Part shown: piece by piece, positions 58,201 to 64,000 of the stretch | Numbering within the stretch: the stretch's first letter is position 1 | How the letters are laid out: every line of letters starts with the position of its first letter | NCBI GenBank assembly: GCA_958295665.1 | Contig: OY282559.1 | Location: 134,085,241 to 134,149,240, forward strand | Direction of reading: 5' to 3' | Origin: Tipula vernalis | Taxonomy: Eukaryota > Arthropoda > Insecta > Diptera > Tipulidae | DNA length: 64,000 bases | Translations under genes and position numbers: made by a program | The notes under the pieces: model-generated | Seen by the model: only the letters and a program-made list of their open reading frames with translations | Told to the model about the DNA's origin: nothing | Databases searched by the model: none

Positions 58201-58860
58201 AATGACGAGGAAAAACCGTTAGTCGCCCACTTAACCGAGTTAAGCAAAACGGGCGGCATAGAAGAGAAAATGATTCAGGAACTGTTAAATAATTTAATTT
58301 TTACGAGCGCTGAAAATTCTGGTTTAACAACCTCCTACGTACTACTCATGTTGGCCATGCATCAGAACATACAGAATCGGGTAAGCGCAGAAATCTCACA
58401 AGTATTTAAAACGACTACAATTATGTACGAAGATCTAGATAAACTAAATTATCTAGATGCGGTAATCAACGAAACACTTCGCCTCTATCCAGTCATATCG
58501 AATATTTCTCGGACCACCACAAGTGACATTGAATTGGAAAATTTTACAATTCCCGAAAATGTAGCAATTTTCATATCGATTTATCATTTGCATCGCAACC
58601 ATCGCATATGGGGCCCTGATGCTGAACAATTTAATCCAGACAAATTTCAAACCACCGATTGTTTTATACCATTTAGTGAGGGATCACGCAACTGTATCGC
58701 CTCAAAATTGGCCACAATTCAAATGAAAATAATTTTAGTGCATTTTTTGCGGCAATTTAAGGTGACTACCAAATTTCGGAATCAGGATGAACTCGAGTTT
58801 ATGAATTCAACAACGTTGAAATTGAAAAATAAGCATTTGATAGCGATACAACGAAGGTGA
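40650..58860 (+). CDS. CYP4-clan cytochrome P450 (CYP313-like), three exons
   Basis: Exons are 40650-40824, 57496-57900 and 57965-58860. Joined phases agree and give exactly 492 codons (491 residues), a normal P450 length. Product: ER-membrane monooxygenase with a thiolate haem; substrate unknown (CYP4-clan enzymes act on lipids, pheromones or xenobiotics). Seen: N-terminal anchor (YIFYSIIIVLLFTYLYI), LPFVGNAYRI, C-helix WRTLR (WxxxR), ETLRLYP (ExxR), FNPDKF, and the haem loop FIPFSEGSRNCIASKLA, whose Cys is the iron ligand. The I helix reads FTSAENSGLTTSY where the family has AGxDTT. Intron 1 is 16,671 bp and filled with transposons; intron 2 is 64 bp. Splice sites are GT-AG. The CYP313 label is by resemblance only. 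Confidence 0.9.
40825..41767 (+). other. Start of P450 intron 1, no mobile element recognised
   Basis: Intronic AT-rich sequence, with a short T run near 41481-41491 and another near 41647-41656. Nothing recognisable. The LTR of the adjoining gypsy relic may lie within its right part but has no partner for comparison. Confidence 0.5.
41768..44690 (-). pseudogene. Ty3/gypsy relic in P450 intron 1
   Basis: Minus-strand pieces occur in element order. Protease C-terminus (NVIIGRDFLKLPQIQ, about 44570-44500). RT start at 44535-44122 (NPPYKVPYAKKAVLKQMIDE, SPFASPVVLVQKK). The catalytic RT core is deleted. RNase H end and linker at 43966-43619 (FDYRIVHREVRRIQHVDALS). Integrase core at 43388-43101 (RIIADKGASFTS with the second Asp, ANGQVERYNRTLL with the catalytic Glu). 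Integrase tail at 42270-41768 (INQTPFEVVLFGYFPRD and an acidic C-terminus). The integrase is split by unrelated sequence at about 42275-43090. Inactive. Confidence 0.85.
42275..43090. mobile_element. ~0.8-kb insertion inside the gypsy integrase
   Basis: Integrase similarity stops near 43090 and resumes near 42270, so about 815 bp is foreign. It contains three or four copies of a ~45-bp unit with TTTGGAGATACCGCT (42806, 42847, 42894) and AT-rich flanks. No coding capacity and no clear terminal repeat or target duplication was found; a solo LTR or MITE are both possible. Confidence 0.5.
44740..44989 (+). repeat. ~180-bp repeat, left arm
   Basis: The unit (GGAGATAAGACATA, CAGTACACATAAAACGCC, GGCGATACTAGAGATAAATACC, ATAGGTCTTGGATATGC) occurs about 1.4 times here, starting at 44752 and 44934. 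It is the same unit as in 49261-49690. The two blocks were contiguous before the insertion of the 44990-49260 element. Confidence 0.8.
45160..46098 (-). pseudogene. Unrecognised transposase-like gene, frameshifted
   Basis: A 218-residue frame (46098-45442) is followed, after a frameshift near 45440, by a second related frame (45382-45173). The first contains an acidic linker (about residues 36-75) and then a well-formed globular stretch: KKYMSFLPLWARFFL, CKCTHRVFNSLVESYFGVIK and HRNLKLGRFLDEIKEIN. A Val-Glu-Ser..Phe..Lys pattern in a helix late in the protein is often seen near the catalytic Glu of DDE transposases, so I infer a transposase C-terminal part; the family is not recognised. The first ~35 residues are encoded by one unit of the 169-bp satellite. 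No upstream domains are visible. Confidence 0.5.
45215..45270 (-). repeat. Inverted 56-bp copy of the 169-bp unit
   Basis: The sequence agaagctattccataacaaa through tttgcggatcgttaggggct is the reverse complement of the satellite segment AGCCCCTGACGATCCGC...AATAGCTTCT. It lies on the far side of the transposase-like gene, so the gene is flanked by inverted copies. Confidence 0.75.
46218..47242 (-). mobile_element. 5'-truncated RNase H LINE in the satellite
   Basis: The insert is 1025 bp on the - strand. The poly(A) tail appears as a T run at 46218-46245, and the 12-bp duplication TAGCTTCTAGTT stands at 46206-46217 and 47243-47254. The spacing of the satellite repeats on both sides proves that exactly this segment was added. 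Only the RNase H end of ORF2 and the 3' UTR were copied. Confidence 0.95.
46308..47228 (-). CDS. LINE ORF2 C-terminus: RNase H and zinc-finger tail
   Basis: The frame of 306 residues is open to the 5' truncation. RNase H occupies about 20-165: NSLVWYTDGSKMDSG (Asp), LAEIYAIEICA (Glu), HILSDSQAALKAL (Asp), LWWVPGHMGITGNEIADELA (C-terminal helix with the His and Asp region). The tail has LVSFLSGHCNLRYHLNKM and a C-x2-C...H-x4-C zinc motif (CRLCLEETETAEHILCEC). It is related to, but clearly distinct from, the RNase H of the LINE copies at 36422 and 63840, so a different LINE family. All catalytic residues are present, but without RT the product has no known role. Confidence 0.9.
   Translation of the reverse strand: MPKELCFGRNFVVTIPDRTDWDTGLPQMEPNSLVWYTDGSKMDSGVGIGVFGPNHKISKSLGTYPSVFLAEIYAIEICASIIMTKGLKGASIHILSDSQAALKALASNCLVSKSVQSCYKLLQSLSCQNKVRLWWVPGHMGITGNEIADELARAGSSTTLIGPEPFCGIPWASATYTISKWEKIQCLTYWNCIPGLRQAKSLIRPFHHKNLAINFSKGNIRKLVSFLSGHCNLRYHLNKMNLSTETECRLCLEETETAEHILCECVALCTRRWIHFEERYLTPEKCKLASINSILAFIREVEKLLE
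49261..49690. repeat. ~180-bp repeat, right arm with inverted copy
   Basis: 49261-49518 continues the direct repeat of 44740-44989 (about 1.4 units). At about 49519 the orientation flips and 49525-49685 is an inverted copy (ATTTATCTCTAGTATCGCCACCG, GGCGTTTTATGTGTACTG). The block therefore folds back on itself, like the end of a foldback element. It was the target of the 44990-49260 insertion. Confidence 0.8.
49691..54235. other. Central intron 1, no gene recognised
   Basis: A long AT-rich stretch. A + frame at 52162-52395 (77 codons, no flanking splice sites that I trust) and some short frames near 52870-53160 and 54050-54150 have no recognisable domain. An A run occurs at 50001-50018. No repeat shared with the rest of the window was noticed. 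Confidence 0.5.
54236..54640 (+). repeat. Degenerate TTATTCACT-type tandem region
   Basis: The short motif ATTATTCACT(C/G)ATTATT and variants (gattattcac, attattcactca) recurs some twenty times over about 400 bp without a fixed period. It looks like an old, diverged microsatellite or minisatellite beside the left end of the Tc1/mariner-type element. Confidence 0.7.
54632..56377 (-). mobile_element. Tc1/mariner-type element with ~300-bp inverted ends
   Basis: The left end (54641-54950) and right end (56060-56365) are inverted copies of about 300 bp. Examples are GATAACTCAATTGTTTTTCT and GGCACAGA(G/A)TGCT on the left, with their complements on the right, down to GTACTACA(C)TGAAATGTT in the inner part. 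A decayed transposase lies between them on the - strand. The exact edge and the TA target duplication could not be fixed, because the outermost bases diverge (ctctcaaaattta versus cttctaaaaatta). Confidence 0.8.
54980..56020 (-). pseudogene. Decayed Tc1/mariner-superfamily transposase
   Basis: The reading begins MPRYTFEELADIHFIYGLCN at 56020, which matches the N-terminal DUF4817-type helix-turn-helix region of a widespread insect transposase. It then passes through several frames: KVWRVLRRNHLNPFHYTPVQ, ILWTYESTFTRDGITNFHNL (the normal WTDES is mutated to WTYES, losing an Asp) and GGGPIAWPARSPDLTPLDFY near 55225-55185. It ends near 54982. The catalytic Asp loss plus frameshifts and stops mean the copy is dead. 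Confidence 0.8.
56378..57495. other. End of P450 intron 1, no mobile element recognised
   Basis: Overlapping frames on both strands at 56862-57140 look like chance openings in a less AT-rich patch. The last bases (tttttttatttgcag) form a good polypyrimidine tract and acceptor for exon 2. Confidence 0.55.
57496..58860 (+). CDS. P450 exons 2 and 3: catalytic domain
   Basis: Exon 2 (57496-57900) follows the acceptor tttttatttgcag and carries the region from ELFKIFDNFF through the C helix (ERWRTLRDILTPFFN) to LLIAN. The donor is AATG|gtgagt. Exon 3 (57965-58860) follows ttactatag and runs from ETMLGLKLDLG through the I helix, ExxR, PxxF-type segment and haem-binding loop to the TGA. There is no internal stop or frameshift over this 1.3 kb. 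Confidence 0.92.
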
Positions 58861-59000
58861 TAGAGAGGGTGAGAACTGAGAGTTTCATATAATTGTGTGC
58901 CATTCTCAATTCCTAATTTTTGACCAAAATTCTGGTACTGGTGTGTATTACGGATAATTATTATTTCTAAACAGTTAGATTAAGCATTTATAATTTTATT

Positions 59001-59006
59001 AATAAA
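59001..59006 (+). terminator. Probable poly(A) signal of the P450 gene
   Basis: AATAAA lies about 140 bp after the P450 stop codon in AT-rich sequence. A second candidate (AATAAAGG) follows near 59063. Confidence 0.5.
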
Positions 59007-59679
59007 AATAAGAACTTTTAGAAATCAAATATATAATAATTAAATAATGTAATTATAGAATTAATAAAGGAAATTTATGTTCGGGCCTTTCCCCCTCTCC
59101 CCCATCCCCCTCGAACAATTTGGCGTTGTGAAACAGAAAGCTACGGAATCTGAAAAACTGGTATCTTCATTCGAAAATTATAATCAAATTTGATATGAAA
59201 CCATGATTAAATATGACACATTTGAATTTGGAAATTTTGAAATTACATGTAGAGCAAAATATAAAATATAAGGGAGCTCATGAATTATGTTTTTCAATTT
59301 TTGGTTGAAGAATAGTGATGTGGCAGGGCAATTTTTGCATTCAGAAATGATTTACCCTCTACTCTCAGATTCTCTGGTCTGAAGAAATTCATCGAGTTGG
59401 AGCATATATTTTTTGTGAACAAAATACTAATACAATATTTTGTTGACCAGCCTTTCGATTTTGTAGAATATCATATTTCTTAAGTGTCTTGGTATCGAAT
59501 TTCCCAAGTTTTTTATCCATCTGGCGGTATTTTTCAATTAAAATCCTTTGTATAGAAAAATTTTCGTTTGTTTTGTGTATCCTAACTATCCTGTCCGATT
59601 CTCCCCAAAAATTTCCAATCGAATTTAGTAAGATAATGAACGATGTTGTTTTAGTGTATTATATTGTACTGGTGGTCTG
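59007..59679. other. Region downstream of the P450, nothing recognised
   Basis: No gene is recognised between the P450 3' end and the second LINE copy. A short + frame at 59489-59713 runs into the LINE 5' region and has no domain. Confidence 0.5.
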
Positions 59680-60059
59680 GGCGTCTGGTGAAGGAGGGAA
59701 CAAAGCTGTGTAGTAATCACCAGCTCCGTAACCTTCAGTAGAGTGAGCTCCAGCAGGCTGTTCTGGTAATGTTTTAGGCAGTCCTGTCTGGGGCTTACGA
59801 CCGCGTGAGGGGTAACCTAATCGTGGTTCGCAAATGTACGTGCTACCTTCCCGTGGTGACCAGCGGTAACTGATTGTTTATTTACCGAACGACAGGCTAA
59901 GGTACGACGCTAAATGAAGGAATAACCTTGACAAAAAAAACAAATCCAAGGCGAGACATGTGCGCAGAAGGATGAATGGCCATGGGTTATTTGGTCTCTA
60001 GCACGGAACTTCGGATACCTGGTGACCTCCGGTTTCAATTAGCCTTACCACAGTAAGAG

Positions 60060-60923
60060 GCGCTGCAGCCTCCAGGACTTGGAACTCGAGGATAGAAAGA
60101 AAAAGAGAAAGAGACTCGGCGGAGCTGCGGAGAAGCGCCTTGCCCATCCTAAATTGGCTGGCATTCCTCACGAGGTAGCTCTGGCACAGTGCAAAATTAA
60201 AATAAAAGATCGAACGGTCACTACCGCTAAACGGCGCCGGTCAGACGACACGACCCCAAAGAACACCCCAGCAAAAAGGGAGAAAAAAGAGCAACCTTTG
60301 CCAACCGAAGGAAAGGGTAGCTCACAAGATATGACAGGTCCGAAGCTAGGAGATAGTGGCAGCTCGGACGAGGTGAAGCTAACCTACAAGGACGCAGTGA
60401 AGGCCATCAGGTTGGAAATAACCGACCAAGGCTTCCCATAAGTCAAACTAGGTATCAGCCAGATCCTGACTGTACAAGATAGCATCATGGATGCAGTGAC
60501 GGAACTACCAATGGACGACATTAGCCCGACATTTTTAGGATGCCGCACGTGGAATGGATGGTTGACCGTCACCTGTGCTGACAAGGACACGGCGGAGTGG
60601 CTTACTGCCACTGTGCCGACCCTAAAGCCATGGGAAAACGCCAACCTGAGAGCAGTCGGGGAAGACGAATTACCGCGCTCCAAAATATTCTTCGTATATC
60701 TTCCTCGTTGCAAAAACGAGGCAAACGAGAAGATACTTCGCCGCTTGGGAGTCCAGAATAAGGATCTCAGGAACGCGGAGTGGAAAATTGTTGCAAGGAA
60801 AGACAGATAGAATGATCTCCTCCAACTAACCTTGTCGGTGTCGCATAAAATGGTGAAGATTTTAAAGGACTCCAACTATAAAGTTAACTGGCAGTTTGGA
60901 GCCGTGTACTTTCGCCCCAAATA
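60060..60923 (+). pseudogene. LINE ORF1 (copy 2) with stops
   Basis: A basic, Ser- and Lys-rich N-terminal part (DRKKKRKRLGGAAEKRL, KAKR-like segments) leads to LTYKDAVKAIRLEITDQGF and a TAA at 60439-60441. The same frame then resumes with VKLGISQILTVQDSI, then FLGCRTWNGWLTVTCADKDT, AEWLTATVPTLKPWENANL and a second stop near 60808. After that comes NYKVNWQFGAVYF. The middle part resembles DUF4780-type ORF1 proteins. RNA-binding function is inferred from family position only. Dead copy. Confidence 0.7.
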
Positions 60924-61249
60924 GGATGGTGAGAGGAGTAACAGGGCTGAGAGGACACAGGCACCATCAGCAGGTAAAGCAGGGCTAAATCGCTCTGTGG
61001 AAAGGGCGGCTGGTTACCTCAGCCAGAAAGATCCCGGGAGCAAAAATGACCCAAACAAGCCAGGAACCTCAGGCACTGCACGTAGATGACGCAGACCTGG
61101 AAAGGGGAACAAGCCTGATTAAAAACATGGGTTGAACTCACAGAGTTCCACCAAACCACTTGCTAGTAGTAGCAGCACACAGGGCGGCTCATTGGAGGGC
61201 CCGAAAACATAAAGATCTATACACGCGTCTGTAAGATGCGTACAAAACC

Positions 61250-64000
61250 TACATAGATCCAAGGCCGCCACATCTATGCGAGTCGCCTCTTCAACACAAA
61301 CAACTGGGACATAGCGCTTATCCAAGAGCCGTTGACCAACAATGGAAGAATTAAAGGTTTGCCAAGTAAGAAAGGTAAGCTAATTTACAACACAGAATTA
61401 GAAAGGACGAGGACAGCGATTCTCTGTCGTTCGTCGTACAATATCTTCTCAATTAACCAATTTATTTCCAGAGACATTACTGCAGTCTCATTAGAGACCT
61501 CTATCCAGAAGAGGAATGGTCACAATTAATATGGCATCAGCCTATTTTCCTGGGGACGGTAACGACCCACTTCCGGAAGAAGTACAAAGCTTTATCAATT
61601 ACTGGACAATTCATGGGCAAAAGTTCATCATTGGTTGTGATGCTAATTCTCACCACACAGTCTGGGGTAGCACCAACACCAATACAAGAGGTGAGCAACT
61701 TTTTGAATACTGTTCATCAAATAATATTGCTATAAATAATACAGGGAACGAGCCGACCTTTGTGAATGCCATTAGAAGGGAGGTGCTGGACCTTACTATG
61801 TCTGACATGGGTACCTCCAGCACAGTCCAGAATTGGCATGTATCGGGGGAAGCATCTTTGTCGGATCATAGGTATATAAGATTTGACATTAGAACCCCCC
61901 AAATAACAGAAGCTACGGTAAGAATACCTAAAGGTAAGGACTGGGCTGTCTTTACCAATAAACTGGAAGAGAATGTAGGGGGTTTACAGAGCTCTATCGG
62001 CTCTGTTGCAGAGCTTGAAAGAGTTGCTGCTAATCTCACCAAGGCAATAATTGATGTCTATCACTCAAGTTCTCCTGAGGTGCGTGTTAGAGGAACTAGG
62101 GATGTTCCTTGGTGGACCTCCGCCATGGAGACTAAAAGAAAAAACAGTGCGTAAGCTCTTTAACAGAGCAAAAAATAACAGATGACTGGGCAGCGTATCG
62201 AAGTACCCTCACCCAGTATAATGAGACTCTGAGGAAGAGCAAAAGAGAGAGCTGGAGAATTTTTTGCGGGAAGATAGACGAGATTCCGGCAGCTTGCCGA
62301 CTCCAAAAATCCCTCGCATTAGGTCATAAAAACCCTCTGGGCTCAGTAAGAAGGCTGGACAGGACCTTAACCACATCAAGGGAAAAGACTCTTGAATGTC
62401 TGGTGAAGGGACACTTTCCGCAGTGTACAATCATTGCGGGTCGGGAGGTGATATGAGCGTGGTGCATCCATATCTAGTCCCAAGGGGGGCCTACAAGCGA
62501 GCGATGGAAATCTTCACCCCTGGAGAGTTGCGCTGGGCTATCAATTCATTTGGTCCCTTTAAGTCTCATGGACTGGAGCCCCACCTAATCAAATTATATA
62601 GAGCCAACTTTAGTCTGGAATACATCCCCAGATGCTGGAGGGAGGTAAGAGTCATATTCATACCAAAAGATGGGAATAAATCCCCCGAGGACATTAGGTC
62701 CTACAGACCTATTAGCCTTACATCATTTATACTTAAAACCATAGAAAAAATATTGGGCCTGTATACCAGACTCAATACAATCCAAAGATGTCCTCTAAAT
62801 CCTAGGCAACATGCTTATCAGGTGGACAAATCTACGGAGACATCCCTGCATGAATTAACATCGGAAATCGAGGATTCACTTCGCAACAAGGAGGCACTAT
62901 TATGCTCCTTCATTGATATCCAGGGTGCCTTCGATAATACGTATCGACTCCTCAAACATCAAAGGCTGCCCTCAGGGCGGAGTACTGTCGCCGTTACTGT
63001 GGCTCTTGGTAATGGACCACTTGTTCGCTATTTTGAGGAACACTCAAATATCAATCATTGCCTATGCTGATGATCAGGGGCAAATTTGAAAGCACAATAG
63101 CTGAGCGCAGGCAATATGCTCTAAGATTGGTAAACGAGTGGTGTGTTGAAGTGGGCCTCAGCGTCAATCCCAAAAAAATAACATGTACTCTCTTTACAAA
63201 TCGGAGGAGAATTTCCTTTCCTCCAATAACTATGAACGGGGAAATACTCAAGATGACGTCTGAGGTTAAATATCTAGGGATCATTTTTGACCAAAAATTA
63301 ACCTGGAACCCCTACTTGAAATACATCGCAAATAAAGCAAACAAAGCATACTTTGGGTGCCAACGTATGTTTGGTAAAACATGGGGCCTAAACCTACAAA
63401 TGATAATCTGGCTTTACCAAACCATCATAAGACCAATGATATCTTATGCGGCATTTATATGGTGGCCAAAGACGGAGCAAATAAATGCTCGTTCAGGTTT
63501 CGACAAAATTCAAAGATTAATAAGTTTGGGCGCAATGGGAGCAATTAGGACCTGCCCTACTATTTCCCTTGAAAGACTGCTGGGACTCTCACCACTCCAC
63601 ATGCATGTCAAAAGTGTGGCAGGCTCGAGAGCCATAAAACTGAAGGTAACAAGTCAGGTTATACTGACTAGTTCGGGACGCAATAGCATCCTGGATAAAC
63701 TAAACTTGGCAGACGATATTGCCCAGCTATCAGATATGATGGTAAAGACTACTGACTGCCGGAGGAACTTCACGATCCGGATACCCGAAAGGGACATGGT
63801 GGGGAACATCCCTTCCTCCTTACCACAGGACGCATCGGTGTAGTATGCCGATGGGCCAAAAACAAACGAGGGCAAGGGTGCGGGGGTTGTGGGGCCCAGT
63901 TTCGGCTCTGTATACCGTTGGGAAAGACCCCTGCGGTTTTCCAGGCAGAAACCATGGCCATCGAGACTAGCGTGCTTCAATGCCTCAAAAAGAAGAATAT
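61250..64000 (+). pseudogene. LINE ORF2 (copy 2): endonuclease, RT, RNase H start
   Basis: Endonuclease: NWDIALIQEPLTNNGRIKGL near 61300, RTAILCRSSYNIFSINQFI, then in another frame KFIIGCDANSHHTVWGSTNT and EASLSDHRYIRFDIRTP (catalytic SDH). RT: SYRPISLTSFILKTIEKILG and LCSFIDIQGAFDNTY (motif A). The stretch between motif A and the YADD box is largely deleted near 62950-63070. Then comes LSVNPKKITCTLFTNRRR, TSEVKYLGIIFDQKLTWNPY and ISYAAFIWWPKTEQ. RNase H starts with a TAG in place of the Trp codon (63841-63843) followed by YADGPKT. Several disruptions; inactive. Confidence 0.85.

Larger units (their letters stand above)
59680..64000 (+). mobile_element. RNase H LINE (LOA/I-like), copy 2, cut by the window edge
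   Basis: The 5' region (GGAACAAAGCTGTGTAGTAATC, CAGGCTGTTCTGG, GGGGTAACCTAATCG) aligns with copy 1 at 22550. ORF1, endonuclease, RT and the start of RNase H follow in order, and the window ends inside RNase H. Compared with copy 1 it retains the RT thumb region but has its own frameshifts and stops. The two copies are in direct orientation, 37 kb apart. Confidence 0.9.

Noticed and set aside
1..64000. tRNA, rRNA or CRISPR features
   Set aside because: No cloverleaf-type sequence, rRNA similarity or spacer-repeat array was found. The only tRNA-like strings are primer sites of BEL elements.

Overview
The window is AT-rich, intron-bearing, transposon-dense nuclear DNA from an insect, most likely a brachyceran fly. 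This rests on a four-exon glycine N-methyltransferase gene that reads like the fly enzyme, a CYP4-clan (CYP313-like) cytochrome P450, BEL/Pao elements with a tRNA-Tyr type primer site, mariner relics, and LINEs that carry an RNase H domain. No species can be named from sequence alone. Only two host genes are visible, both on the + strand: Gnmt (17358-18413) and the P450 (exon 1 at 40650-40824, exons 2-3 at 57496-58860). Nearly everything else is mobile DNA in successive layers.

Layout. 1-1560: BEL/Pao relic. 3540-4464: dead mariner. 4485-4711: MITE. 5320-7780: LINE relic split by a foldback-like element (about 5555-6990). 7988-8461: dispersed repeat, copy A. 8500-12265: BEL/Pao relic (-). 12998-16406: LINE with an open 950-aa ORF2, inserted into copy B of the same dispersed repeat (16401-16860). 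17358-18413: Gnmt. 19396-21431: hAT-like element with 8-bp target duplications and a 158-bp tandem array. 21895-22175: BEL fragment. 22550-37757: a three-layer nest, in which an RNase H LINE is broken by a BEL/Pao element (26003-36416, duplication GGGGT), itself broken by a Ty3/gypsy element (30497-34437, duplication AGGT) that ends in a 1.6-kb near-perfect inverted repeat. 38390-39950: BEL relic (+).

40650-58860: the P450 gene. Its 16.7-kb first intron holds a gypsy relic (41768-44690), a 4.3-kb element with 8-bp target duplications that carries an unrecognised transposase-like gene and an exact 169-bp satellite (44990-49260, itself hit by a truncated LINE), and a Tc1/mariner-type element with ~300-bp inverted ends (54632-56377). 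59680-64000: a second copy of the RNase H LINE, running off the window edge.

How the parts relate. Gnmt (methionine/SAM metabolism) and the P450 (membrane-bound monooxygenase) have no visible functional link. The value of the window lies in its stratigraphy: several target-site duplications and, in three places, an uninterrupted copy of the target elsewhere in the window let insertions be ordered exactly. Two objects deserve most attention: the 44990-49260 element, whose satellite unit overlaps the start of its own transposase-like ORF, and the 1634-bp inverted repeat that occupies the 3' LTR position of the gypsy insertion.
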